Positions 9,691-18,315 of a stretch of DNA of 64,000 nt are shown one piece after another. The notes beneath the pieces were generated by a model. That model saw only the letters and a list, made by a program, of their open reading frames with translations, ran no database searches and was not told the DNA's origin. Both the position numbers and the translations under genes were made by a program. The number at the start of each line of letters is the position of its first letter. The stretch's first letter is position 1. The stretch is from an uncultured Anaerotruncus sp. Lineage in GTDB: Bacteria; Bacillota; Clostridia; Oscillospirales; Ruminococcaceae. The stretch is from positions 62,001 through 126,000 of the forward strand of contig CALWZG010000053.1 of the NCBI GenBank assembly GCA_944385965.1, in the 5' to 3' direction.

Positions 9691-12489
9691 ATGCCACAGC
9701 AAGATTATGGCAATACCTTAAACCTTCCCAAAACAGATTTCCCCATGCGGGGCGGCCTTCCTCAGAAGGAGCCTGGCATGGTGGCGGAGTGGAACCAGCG
9801 TCAGTTATACCATAAAATGATGGAAAAAAACGCCGGAAAACCTCTTTATGTGCTTCATGACGGCCCTCCGTACGCCAATGGAGATATCCACTTGGGAACA
9901 GCCTTGAATAAGGTGCTGAAGGATATTATTATTCGCTATAAGAATCTTTCTGGATTCTGTTCCCCCTACATTCCTGGCTGGGATACCCACGGCCTTCCCA
10001 TCGAGTTGAAAGCCCTGAAAAAGATGGGCGTTTCCAAGGATATCCCCCCGGTGGAGCTTCGTAAACATTGCAAGGAGTTCGCTTTGCATTATGTGGATAT
10101 CCAGCGGGAAGAATTTAAGAGATTAGGAGTTCTTGGAGATTGGGAAAACCCCTATCTGACCTTGAAGCCGGAATTTGAGGCCAAACAGATTGAACTGTTT
10201 GGAGCGATGGCCAATAAGGGTTATGTGTATAAGGGCCTGAAGCCTGTTTACTGGTGCCCCACCTGTGATACCGCTTTGGCGGAGGCAGAGATTGAGTATA
10301 GTGAGGACAAGTGTCACTCCATCTATGTGAAGTTCAATGTGGTAGAGGACCAAAAGGGCAAATTGGCTGAAATGGGTGCCAAGGACCTTTCCAAAACCTA
10401 TTTCGTCATCTGGACCACTACTACCTGGACCCTGCCTGGAAATATGGCCATCTGCTTGGGGCCTGCTTTTGAATATTGCATTGTCCATGCCAATGCGGAG
10501 TATTATGTAATTGCCAAAGAACTGGTAGATTCTACCATGAAGGCGGCAAAGATTGAGCAATATGAAGTTCTGGGAAGCTGCTTAGGCAGTGAGCTGGAAT
10601 ATATCAAGTACCGTCATCCTTTCCTGGACAGAATCTCTCCCATCATCGTAGGGGACCATGTCACTCTGGAAAGCGGTACCGGATGCGTTCATACCGCTCC
10701 CGGTTTCGGTGTGGAGGACTTTGAGGTCTGCACCCAGCATTATCCTGAAATTGAAGTGATTGTGCCAGTTGACCATGAGGGCAAATTGACTGAATTGGCG
10801 GGCCAGTTCGCTGGTTTGACCACTGATGATGCCAATAAGGCCATCGCTCAGCATCTGGAAGAAACCAAGCATCTGTTCGCCATTGAGAAAATTGTTCACC
10901 AATATCCTCACTGCTGGCGGTGCAAGGACCCCATTATTTTCCGGGCTACTGAGCAATGGTTCTGCTCTGTGGATGACATTAAAGAGCAAACTGTGGATGC
11001 CATCAATCAAATTGAGTTTATTCCTCAATGGGGACAAGGTCGCATGATCAATATGGTCCGTGACCGCAGCGACTGGTGTATTTCCCGCCAGCGCACTTGG
11101 GGTGTTCCTATCCCCATTTTCTACTGCAAACAGTGCGGAAAATACCATGTGGATGACGCCAGTATTCAAGCGGTAAGCAGTTTGTTCCGGGAAAAGGGTT
11201 CTGACGCTTGGTATACCACTGAAGCTAAGGATATTCTGCCCGAGGGTACCAAATGTAAATATTGCGGCTGCACAGAATTTACCAAAGAGACCGACATTAT
11301 GGATGTTTGGTTCGATTCTGGCACAACACACGCTTCTGTGATGCATGATAACCCCAACATGAAATGGCCTGTGGACCTGTATCTGGAGGGAACAGACCAA
11401 TACCGGGGCTGGTTCCAGTCCTCCTTGCTGACCTCTATTGCCTGGAAGGGACAAGCTCCCTATAAGGCAGTTTGTACCCATGGTTGGGTTGTAGATGGAG
11501 AAGGACGGAAGATGTCCAAGTCTTTGGGCAATGGTATCGAACCCAAAGAAATTACCGAAAAGTATGGAGCGGATATTCTCAGATTGTGGGTAGCTTCCGC
11601 TGATTACCATGCAGACATTCGTATCTCCAATGATATTTTGAAGCAGCTTTCAGATGTCTACCGTAAGATCCGCAATACCGCTCGGTATATTTTAGGAAAC
11701 CTGTCTGATTTCGACCCCAGCAAGAATTCTGTTCCGTTTGAAAAACTCACAGGTTTGGATCAGTGGGCTTTGGCTAAATTTAACGAGTTGGTTAAAACAG
11801 CGGTGGAGGGGTATGATAAATTTGAGTTCCATATGATTTATCACGCTCTGCACAATTTCTGCACAATTGATATGTCCAACTTCTATTTGGATGTAATCAA
11901 GGATCGTCTGTATGTGGAAGCGGCGGATTCTTTGGATCGACGTGCAGCCCAAACCACAATCTATACCGTCCTGCGTGGCTTTGACCTGCTGATTGCGCCC
12001 ATTCTGCCATTTACAGCGGAGGAGATTTGGAGCTATATTCCAGAGGATCCAGCCTACGATAAAGCTTCTGTTATGTTCAATCAAATTCCAGAAGTTAAAG
12101 AAAATCTGGTTGACGCAGACTTTATGGCGAAATGGGACCGCATCCATCAGGTGCGGGATGACGTGCTCAAGGCTTTGGAAGAGGCACGCAACGGAAAAAT
12201 CATCGGAAAATCTCTGGACGCTCAGGTGACTCTGTATTGCGGAAATGAGGAGCTTTATCAGTTTATGCAGGAAGTTGAAGAGCTTCTGGCCCAAGTCTTT
12301 ATTGTTTCCAAAGTCACAGTCAAGCAGGGAAGCGAGGGAAGCTTCCACGGAAATATGGATCAACTGTCAGTAACTGTATCCAAAGCGGAGGGAACCTTAT
12401 GTCCCCGGTGCTGGACTTACAGCGATACTGTCGGCCTTGATGAAAAACATCCTGACCTTTGCGCCAGATGCGCAGGAATCCTGGGCTGA
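9691..12489 (+). CDS. ileS: Isoleucyl-tRNA synthetase
   Basis: Charges tRNA-Ile with isoleucine. 932 aa, bacterial type. The HIGH-class motif is in PPYANGDIHLG (about 59-69). The editing domain follows, then KMSKS (GRKMSKSLGN, about residues 606-615), an anticodon-binding domain, and a C-terminal zinc finger CPRCW...CARC (last 30 residues). The start ATG follows AGGAGAG. A strong hairpin follows the stop. Confidence 0.98.
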   Translation: MPQQDYGNTLNLPKTDFPMRGGLPQKEPGMVAEWNQRQLYHKMMEKNAGKPLYVLHDGPPYANGDIHLGTALNKVLKDIIIRYKNLSGFCSPYIPGWDTHGLPIELKALKKMGVSKDIPPVELRKHCKEFALHYVDIQREEFKRLGVLGDWENPYLTLKPEFEAKQIELFGAMANKGYVYKGLKPVYWCPTCDTALAEAEIEYSEDKCHSIYVKFNVVEDQKGKLAEMGAKDLSKTYFVIWTTTTWTLPGNMAICLGPAFEYCIVHANAEYYVIAKELVDSTMKAAKIEQYEVLGSCLGSELEYIKYRHPFLDRISPIIVGDHVTLESGTGCVHTAPGFGVEDFEVCTQHYPEIEVIVPVDHEGKLTELAGQFAGLTTDDANKAIAQHLEETKHLFAIEKIVHQYPHCWRCKDPIIFRATEQWFCSVDDIKEQTVDAINQIEFIPQWGQGRMINMVRDRSDWCISRQRTWGVPIPIFYCKQCGKYHVDDASIQAVSSLFREKGSDAWYTTEAKDILPEGTKCKYCGCTEFTKETDIMDVWFDSGTTHASVMHDNPNMKWPVDLYLEGTDQYRGWFQSSLLTSIAWKGQAPYKAVCTHGWVVDGEGRKMSKSLGNGIEPKEITEKYGADILRLWVASADYHADIRISNDILKQLSDVYRKIRNTARYILGNLSDFDPSKNSVPFEKLTGLDQWALAKFNELVKTAVEGYDKFEFHMIYHALHNFCTIDMSNFYLDVIKDRLYVEAADSLDRRAAQTTIYTVLRGFDLLIAPILPFTAEEIWSYIPEDPAYDKASVMFNQIPEVKENLVDADFMAKWDRIHQVRDDVLKALEEARNGKIIGKSLDAQVTLYCGNEELYQFMQEVEELLAQVFIVSKVTVKQGSEGSFHGNMDQLSVTVSKAEGTLCPRCWTYSDTVGLDEKHPDLCARCAGILG

Positions 12490-12501
12490 TTCATTATTTT
12501 G

Positions 12502-12543
12502 AAAACATGCGGCGCTTATTCCTATAAGCGCCGCATATGTTTT
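12502..12543 (+). terminator. Bidirectional-type terminator hairpin ileS/lspA
   Basis: A 13-bp perfect stem (12507-12519 with 12524-12536, loop TCCT), extended by AAAAC on the left and GTTTT on the right. It lies between ileS and lspA. The T-run is only four long, so it may work as an attenuator rather than a full stop. Confidence 0.65.
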
Positions 12544-12557
12544 CATGGAGGTAACCT

Positions 12558-13052
12558 ATGATATTTGTTTTAATTGCAATGGTGGCCTTGGTGGCTATTG
12601 ACCAATGGCTGAAGATTTGGATGCTTCAGCATTTGGCGACAAGTGGTGCTTCTATCCCTCTGATTCCTGGGCTTCTCCAGCTGACCTATGTGGAGAATCG
12701 AGGCGCAGCTTTTGGTATTTTTCAGGGAAAGGTAGCCATCCTGTCTGTTTTAACAGGAGCAGTGTTGGTGGCGATTTTAATTGCCCTAATTCTGGGGAAA
12801 TTTAAATCCCCCCTGATTCATTGGAGTTTATGCTTGATTCTGGCTGGTGGTTTCGGAAATCTGTTCGACCGGATTTTCAGAGGATTTGTAGTTGACTATT
12901 TGGACATCTCTCCTTTGTTTAAATTTCCAGTGTTCAATTTTGCGGACTGCTGTGTGGTAATCGGAACCGTACTGTTGCTAATCTATCTGTTCTTTTTTGA
13001 TAAAGGTCATCATGACAGTTCTCTTTCTTCACAGGAGGCCCAAAATGAGTGA
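12558..13052 (+). CDS. lspA: Lipoprotein signal peptidase (signal peptidase II)
   Basis: Membrane aspartic protease that removes lipoprotein signal peptides. 164 aa with four TM segments. The catalytic Asp pair is D113 in VVDYLDI and D130 in FNFADC; GNLFDRIFRG precedes. The start follows ATGGAGGTAACCT. It overlaps rluD by 8 bp, the usual lspA-rluD pairing of Firmicutes. Confidence 0.96.
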   Translation: MIFVLIAMVALVAIDQWLKIWMLQHLATSGASIPLIPGLLQLTYVENRGAAFGIFQGKVAILSVLTGAVLVAILIALILGKFKSPLIHWSLCLILAGGFGNLFDRIFRGFVVDYLDISPLFKFPVFNFADCCVVIGTVLLLIYLFFFDKGHHDSSLSSQEAQNE

Positions 13053-13974
13053 GCAGATGGTCTGTCACGCTCAGAATGAGGATGCTGGTCAACGGCTGGA
13101 CAAATGGCTGAATCTGCAAATTCCATCATTAACTCGTACAGCCATCCAAAGGCTTTGTGAGGAGGGGCACATTTTGGCAGAAGGCAAGCCTTTGCCCAAA
13201 AATTACAAGCTGCGGGGAACGGAACAGATAGAGGTTCTAATTCCTGATGCAAAGCCTTTGGATGTATGTCCACAGCCGCTTCCTATTGACATTGTTTATG
13301 AGGATGAGGATTTGCTGGTGGTAAATAAGCCAAAAGGGATGGTGGTGCATCCAGCGCCGGGAAATCTGGATGGCACCTTGGTAAATGCCCTGCTTTATCA
13401 TTGTGAGGGACGCCTTTCCAGTATCAATGGGGTAATTCGTCCAGGAATTGTGCATCGGATTGATAAAGATACCAGCGGGTTGTTGATGGTGGCTAAAACA
13501 GATGAGGCTCATCATTTCCTGGCGGAACAGATTAAAGAGCACAGTTTTACCAGGATTTACAATGGTGTGGTGTATGGAGGCTTCCAAAACTCAGCTGGAA
13601 CTGTGGACGCCCCCATCGGCAGAAACCCAAATGACCGTAAAAAGATGTGCGTCACCGAGAAAAATTCCAAACCCGCTGTTACACACTATCAGGTGTTGGA
13701 GCGGCTGGGTTCCTTTACCCATATGGAATTCCGCCTGCAAACAGGACGAACCCATCAAATTCGGGTACATATGGCCTATCAAGGTCACCCTTTGGCAGGC
13801 GACCCTGTCTATGGACCTAAAAAGGTCATTGCTTCTTTAGGGGGACAATGTTTGCACGCCAAGACCATTGGTTTCATTCACCCCAGAACCAAGGAATATA
13901 TGGAATTCACCTCACAGCTGCCAGAGTATTACCTGTCTTTTTTGGAGCTTTTACGAAAGGGGTCAGCAGTTTGA
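13045..13974 (+). CDS. rluD: RluD-type 23S rRNA pseudouridine synthase
   Basis: Converts uridines in 23S rRNA to pseudouridine. I start at ATG 13045, six bases after AGGAGG; the open frame extends further 5' into lspA but without support. 309 aa. An N-terminal S4 domain (about 13-70) precedes the RsuA/RluA catalytic domain with HRIDKDTSG (catalytic D140) and GRTHQIRVH. The stop overlaps the next start. Confidence 0.94.
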   Translation: MSEQMVCHAQNEDAGQRLDKWLNLQIPSLTRTAIQRLCEEGHILAEGKPLPKNYKLRGTEQIEVLIPDAKPLDVCPQPLPIDIVYEDEDLLVVNKPKGMVVHPAPGNLDGTLVNALLYHCEGRLSSINGVIRPGIVHRIDKDTSGLLMVAKTDEAHHFLAEQIKEHSFTRIYNGVVYGGFQNSAGTVDAPIGRNPNDRKKMCVTEKNSKPAVTHYQVLERLGSFTHMEFRLQTGRTHQIRVHMAYQGHPLAGDPVYGPKKVIASLGGQCLHAKTIGFIHPRTKEYMEFTSQLPEYYLSFLELLRKGSAV

Positions 13975-14777
13975 GCTTTGATAATCGTTTGTTCATCAGT
14001 GATATTGATGGGACTTTGATGAGCTACCCACACCCAATCTCTCCAAGAAATATCCAAGCGCTGAAACGATTTGTGGAAAGGGGAGGGCGTTTCTGTTTGG
14101 CTACCGGTCGTTCGGTAGATTCTGCCAGATTCTATGCCCAGCAATTGCCGGTAAACGCTCCTTGTATTTTATATAATGGTTCCGGGATTTATGATTATCA
14201 GCAGGAAACTTTCATCTACACAAAATTTCTTCCCGCTTCCTGCCGGCAATATGCTGAAAAAGTTTTTCAGCGCTTTCCCAACGTGGGAGCGCAAGCCCTC
14301 ACTACCACCACACTATTTGGAGTCGGAAATCACCAGGAAGTGGAAAAATATATGGCTATGGAACATATCGATTTTGTTCCATGCCAACTTGATGAAATTG
14401 AACAGGAACTTTTAAAGCTTGTGTTTGTGGCAGAGGAAGAAGAACTTCCCGCTATTCAAGAGTTTTTGTTGTCTCAAAATTTGGAGGATGTATCGTTCAA
14501 CCATTCAGGGCAGGTTTATTTTGAAATGCTGCCAAAGAATATCAATAAAGGTGCTGCTTTAGAATTACTTTGCCGCAGTTTGGAGATTCCAATGTCTCAT
14601 GTGGTGGCGATAGGGGATTTCTATAATGATTTAGAGCTTCTCAAGGCGGCTGGCTTTTCAGCGGTTCCAAAGAATGCCCCAGATGACTTGAAACAGCTGT
14701 GTAACCTTACAGTTGGAGATTGCAATCATGGTGCTCTGGCGGATGTTGTAGAGTTTCTGGAACAGGCTTGGGAATAA
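13971..14777 (+). CDS. Cof-type HAD-superfamily phosphatase
   Basis: 268-aa HAD hydrolase of the Cof type (sugar-phosphate or nucleotide-like substrates; true substrate unknown). Motif I is ISDIDGTL, motif II lies around ILYNGSG, motif III is the Lys in NKGAAL, and motif IV is GDFYNDLELL. A C2 cap domain lies at about 85-190. The start is probably TTG 13971, inside the rluD stop region; the open frame continues upstream but overlaps rluD in another frame. Confidence 0.85.
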   Translation: MSFDNRLFISDIDGTLMSYPHPISPRNIQALKRFVERGGRFCLATGRSVDSARFYAQQLPVNAPCILYNGSGIYDYQQETFIYTKFLPASCRQYAEKVFQRFPNVGAQALTTTTLFGVGNHQEVEKYMAMEHIDFVPCQLDEIEQELLKLVFVAEEEELPAIQEFLLSQNLEDVSFNHSGQVYFEMLPKNINKGAALELLCRSLEIPMSHVVAIGDFYNDLELLKAAGFSAVPKNAPDDLKQLCNLTVGDCNHGALADVVEFLEQAWE

Positions 14778-14780
14778 AAC

Positions 14781-14822
14781 AATCCCTTCCCCGCATAGGT
14801 TGAAGCGGAGGAGGGATTTCTG
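14781..14822 (+). promoter_or_regulatory. Hairpin containing the cwlD ribosome-binding site
   Basis: 14781-14794 pairs with 14805-14818 (14 bp, one C/A mismatch, one wobble). The right arm includes the GGAGGAGGG that serves as the cwlD ribosome site, four bases before its GTG. It may end HAD-gene transcription and/or occlude cwlD translation in read-through RNA. Confidence 0.5.
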
Positions 14823-15547
14823 TGAGAAGAGGAACACAATGGCTGTGTGTTGGTATTTTTTTGGCTGTGGCAGCATGGACTGCGGGACATTCCTATCAGG
14901 CGATTACTACCAACGCTTCTGTGGAATTTTTAGGTGACAGTCTTCCGGTGATTATCATTGATCCTGGTCATGGTGGGTTTGATGGGGGAGCAGCCTCCGA
15001 AGATGGACTGATAGAAAAAGATATCAACTTGGCCATTTCTCAAAAGTTATATGATCTTTTTAAGATGAATGGATTTCAGGTGATTCTTACCAGAGATACA
15101 GATAAAGACTTGTCTGATGAGGGTTTAACCACCATTCGCCAGCGAAAAAATTCTGATATTCACAACCGTTTGGCTTTGGCTAATAGTTATTCTGACGCCA
15201 TCTTATTGAGTATCCATCAAAATAAATTTATGCGTTCAAAGTATTGGGGGGCACAGGTCTTTTACGGACCCCAAAATCCAGAAAGCCAAAAATTTGGTGA
15301 AATTATGCAGAGAACTTTGATTGAGATGGTGCAGCCGGAAAATACCCGCCAATACAAGCCCTGTGAGGAAAGTGTATACTTGATTCATAATGCGCCTATG
15401 CCAGCCCTGTTGGTAGAGTGTGGGTTTCTTTCCAACCCGGAAGAAGCACAAAAATTGAATCAGGACAGTTATCAGAAAAAGCTTTCCTTCGCAATTTTTT
15501 CCGCTACCGCTGAATATTTGGGCCTGGAGGCGGAGCAGAGCCAATAA
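14822..15547 (+). CDS. cwlD: N-acetylmuramoyl-L-alanine amidase CwlD
   Basis: Amidase_3 zinc enzyme that strips peptides from muramic acid during spore cortex synthesis (muramic-lactam formation with PdaA). 241 aa with an N-terminal signal anchor (about 7-24). Zinc ligands and catalytic Glu are in IDPGHGGFDGGA, GLIEKDIN, LSIHQNKF and LVECGFLSNPEE. It starts at GTG 14822. Its ribosome site sits in a hairpin. This gene supports a spore-forming host. Confidence 0.92.
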   Translation: MRRGTQWLCVGIFLAVAAWTAGHSYQAITTNASVEFLGDSLPVIIIDPGHGGFDGGAASEDGLIEKDINLAISQKLYDLFKMNGFQVILTRDTDKDLSDEGLTTIRQRKNSDIHNRLALANSYSDAILLSIHQNKFMRSKYWGAQVFYGPQNPESQKFGEIMQRTLIEMVQPENTRQYKPCEESVYLIHNAPMPALLVECGFLSNPEEAQKLNQDSYQKKLSFAIFSATAEYLGLEAEQSQ

Positions 15548-15563
15548 AAAGGAATGAGGTAAA

Positions 15564-16955
15564 ATGGCAATCGCAAAATCAAAAACGATTTTTGTCTGTA
15601 AAAATTGTGGCTATGAAACGGTCAAATGGTATGGCAGATGTCCTGACTGTGGTGAGTGGAACGCTTTGGAAGAGGAAGTGCGGCAGCAGATAAGCCCCTC
15701 TAAGGCACGGGCAGCGGCGGCGGAAGCTTCTATGATTTCTCAGACCGCGGTGAAGGTATCCAAGCTCAGTGATATTTCTTCTGATGACAATGAGCGCTAT
15801 AAAACTGGGGTAGGGGAGTTGGACCGGGTTCTGGGCGGCGGAATCGTGGCCGGCTCGGTAACTCTGTTATCCGGTGACCCTGGAATTGGAAAGTCTACCT
15901 TACTGCTTCAAATCTGCCAATATCTGGCGGAGGGACTCAAGATTCTTTATGTATCTGGTGAAGAAAGCGCACGGCAGCTGAAACTGAGGGCCAATCGCCT
16001 TGGGGTAGACAGTGGGGAGCTTTATATCGCGGCTACCACGGATATTGAAAGCGTGATGGAAACCATCCGGCAAATATCCCCTGGAATCGTGATGGTTGAC
16101 TCCATCCAAACCATGAATCTTCGTGGACTCAACTCTTCCTCTGGCAGTGTGAGCCAGATTCGAGAGTGTACTCAAATTTTGATTGGGATAGCCAAAAACG
16201 CTGAAATACCGATTTTTATTGTGGGCCATGTGAATAAGGATGGAGCCATCGCAGGACCAAAGGTACTGGAGCATATGGTGGACACAGTTTTATATTTTGA
16301 GGGAGAGCGGCATCAAAGCTATCGAATCCTTCGGGCGGTGAAAAACCGTTATGGTTCCACCAACGAAATCGGAGTCTTTGAAATGGCCCAGGGTGGATTG
16401 GTGGAAGTCCCAAATCCTTCCCAAATGATGCTTTCAGGCCGGCCTGTCGGCGTTTCCGGCACCTGTGTGGCTTGTGTTATGGAAGGTTCTCGTCCTATTT
16501 TGGCGGAGGTTCAAGCTTTGGTATCAAAAACTGGATTTGGGACTCCCAGAAGAACCGCCACAGGATTTGACTACAACCGAACCGCTCTGCTGATTGCTGT
16601 TCTGGAAAAGCGGGGAGGCTTTTTCTTCGGTAACCTGGATGCGTACATCAATGTGGTAGGCGGGTTGAGATTGGACGAGCCAGCAGCAGATCTTCCAGTT
16701 GCTTTGGCGTTAATTTCCAATCTGCTGGACAAAAGTATCCCTGATGATGTGGCGGCCTTTGGGGAAATTGGTCTGGCAGGGGAGGTGCGCTCGGTAAGCA
16801 ATATTCAGCAAAGAGTAAGTGAATCTTACCGCTTGGGATTTACTACCTGCATTGTTCCTAAGCATAATTTGAAAGCGATTGATTCCCGTGAGATGCCCAA
16901 TCTAAATTTAATAGGTGTGCAGAACCTTTCACAAGCTATCTCTGTCATCCGTTAG
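15564..16955 (+). CDS. radA: DNA repair protein RadA
   Basis: RecA-like branch-migration ATPase. 463 aa. The N-terminal zinc finger is CKNCGY...CPDCGEW (about 11-31). Walker A is GDPGIGKST. The RadA signature KNRYGSTNEIGVFEM and a C-terminal Lon-protease-like domain follow. It starts at ATG after GGAATGAGG. Its last 27 bp overlap an antisense small gene. Confidence 0.96.
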   Translation: MAIAKSKTIFVCKNCGYETVKWYGRCPDCGEWNALEEEVRQQISPSKARAAAAEASMISQTAVKVSKLSDISSDDNERYKTGVGELDRVLGGGIVAGSVTLLSGDPGIGKSTLLLQICQYLAEGLKILYVSGEESARQLKLRANRLGVDSGELYIAATTDIESVMETIRQISPGIVMVDSIQTMNLRGLNSSSGSVSQIRECTQILIGIAKNAEIPIFIVGHVNKDGAIAGPKVLEHMVDTVLYFEGERHQSYRILRAVKNRYGSTNEIGVFEMAQGGLVEVPNPSQMMLSGRPVGVSGTCVACVMEGSRPILAEVQALVSKTGFGTPRRTATGFDYNRTALLIAVLEKRGGFFFGNLDAYINVVGGLRLDEPAADLPVALALISNLLDKSIPDDVAAFGEIGLAGEVRSVSNIQQRVSESYRLGFTTCIVPKHNLKAIDSREMPNLNLIGVQNLSQAISVIR

Positions 16956-17108
16956 ACTATATGGGTCGGTCTGAGAGAAAACCCCGCATCCCCCATTTTC
17001 CATTGTTTCGGAAAGTTGGGAAGGGGAGAGGGTACAAAGCCCATTTTGTTGATAGAGGCAATCCCGATCACATGGGTGGGAAACTGGGTACGGTTTCATT
17101 CTTTTCAA
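16929..17108 (-). CDS. Small Cys-rich protein, convergent with radA
   Basis: 59-aa protein that I cannot name functionally. The start is TTG at 17108, eight bases after a perfect AGGAGG on the - strand; a GTG at 17117 sits too close to that site. It has a cysteine array C-x3-C-x6-G-x-C-T-L near residues 13-28 and a late GGCGVF. Clostridial genomes carry short proteins with this C-x3-C...G-x-CTL...C-x-F pattern, so it is probably a small metal- or redox-linked protein. The 3' end overlaps radA by 27 bp. Confidence 0.6.
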   Translation of the reverse strand: MKRMKPYPVSHPCDRDCLYQQNGLCTLSPSQLSETMENGGCGVFSQTDPYSLTDDRDSL

Positions 17109-17124
17109 AAAATCCACCTCCTAT

Positions 17125-17154
17125 TGAAACTTATTGAAACTTATTGAAACTTAT
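17125..17154. repeat. Three tandem copies of a 10-bp unit
   Basis: The decamer TTGAAACTTA repeats three times in the leader of the small Cys-rich gene. Nothing else repeats nearby, so it is a local microsatellite or a binding site array. Three copies with no spacers do not make a CRISPR. Confidence 0.6.
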
Positions 17155-17192
17155 TTATAGCATATCCTTTCAGAAGTACTTTCATGCTGTAT

Positions 17193-17259
17193 AAATCCTC
17201 CTTTTCCGAAAAAACTAACTAGGATTCTTTGGTTAGTTTTCGCTGGAATGGGAGGATTT
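17193..17259 (+). promoter_or_regulatory. Nested inverted repeats covering the macA-like ribosome site
   Basis: Outer arms AAATCCTCC (17193-17201) and GGAGGATTT (17251-17259), middle TTCC/GGAA (17204-17207/17245-17248) and inner AAAACTAAC (17211-17219) and GTTAGTTTT (17232-17240). The right outer arm is the ribosome site of the adaptor gene that starts at 17262, so translation could be controlled by folding. A possible -10 (TGTATAAA) lies just before, at about 17188. Confidence 0.55.
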
Positions 17260-17261
17260 TT

Positions 17262-18314
17262 ATGTTTAAGAAGCTATTTTTTTCCATACTTGCTATTGGC
17301 TCATTTGGAGCAGCCGCACTCGCTCCCCAGTGGACCTTGCAAACCATTCCATCAGCGGTTTGTATCATCCCTCAAAAAACATTATATACAAAACAAATCA
17401 ATACCTCTGGAGTGATTCAGGCAAAATCCTGCTATGAGCTTTACCTGGAAACGCCAGTAATTCCTGATGAGGTATGCGTTTCTGTTGGTGATCAAGTGGA
17501 AGCAGGACAGATTCTTGCGGAAATAGATATTTCATTGACCAAAACAGCGTTGGAACAAAGCATACCAAATCCCAATTACTTTCAAGGATTGGATATAAAT
17601 ATGGAAGATACCCAAGATCTTCTGGAGTTATACCAGTCTTTTATTAGCGGAGATTCAGCCTTGAGCTCTCAAACAGAAAACCTTTTGAATCAACATGCTG
17701 CGTTCCAGCCAGAGCCTTATCTGCATATCCCACAACAAATCACAGCTCCTATTGATGGAGTGGTCACACAACTAGAGCTGAAAAGTGACCAGCTCTCTCG
17801 TACCTCTAAACCGTTGGTCACTATTGCGGATACCAGTGACTTTGTAGCTGTGGTCTCTGTTGGGGAGAGCTATATTGAAGATCTTCATGAAGGGGATCCT
17901 GTGGTGATTACAGGCTCAGGCTTTTCAAAAACCTACACAGGATTTGTCCAAAAAATTTATCCAACCGCCTACAAATCCACTATTGGGGGAGAAACGGTGG
18001 TGGATGTGGAATTAGCTATTGAGGAACCCGACCAAAACTTAAAGCCTGGGTTTACCATACAGGCTCAGATTACCACTGATACAGAAAGAGAGATCTTAAC
18101 CGTTCCTTATCAATCAGTACAGCAGGATGAAAATAATCAGGAATATGTTTATGTGGCGCAAGGTTCCACACCTGTTCGTCGAGAAATCCAAACTGGGTTG
18201 GAATTGGTGGAAGGGGTAGAGGTAGTGGAAGGACTTTCCGCTGAGGATGTGGTGTTGGCTGATGCTTCAGCGGCAGAAAAAAATCGTTTAGTTTACTTGG
18301 AAAAGGGGTGGTAA
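17262..18314 (+). CDS. MacA-like efflux adaptor (HlyD family)
   Basis: 350-aa membrane-fusion protein. The N-terminal TM/signal segment covers about residues 3-22. A lipoyl-like half follows at about 55-85 (VSVGDQVEAGQILAEIDI), then a short helical region, the second lipoyl half (about 160-180, ITAPIDGVVTQLELKSDQ) and a beta-barrel/MPD tail. The start is ATG 17262 after GGGAGGA. It is 1 bp from the permease gene. Such adaptors normally work with an ABC ATPase plus a MacB/FtsX permease; the ATPase is missing here. Confidence 0.85.
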   Translation: MFKKLFFSILAIGSFGAAALAPQWTLQTIPSAVCIIPQKTLYTKQINTSGVIQAKSCYELYLETPVIPDEVCVSVGDQVEAGQILAEIDISLTKTALEQSIPNPNYFQGLDINMEDTQDLLELYQSFISGDSALSSQTENLLNQHAAFQPEPYLHIPQQITAPIDGVVTQLELKSDQLSRTSKPLVTIADTSDFVAVVSVGESYIEDLHEGDPVVITGSGFSKTYTGFVQKIYPTAYKSTIGGETVVDVELAIEEPDQNLKPGFTIQAQITTDTEREILTVPYQSVQQDENNQEYVYVAQGSTPVRREIQTGLELVEGVEVVEGLSAEDVVLADASAAEKNRLVYLEKGW

Positions 18315-18315
18315 G

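Noticed and set aside
10582..11610. 342-codon open frame antisense to ileS
   Set aside because: Shadow of a conserved synthetase; no ribosome site and no recognisable motif.
17120..17160. Short repeats suggesting a CRISPR fragment
   Set aside because: Only three 10-bp units with no spacers and no cas genes in the window.
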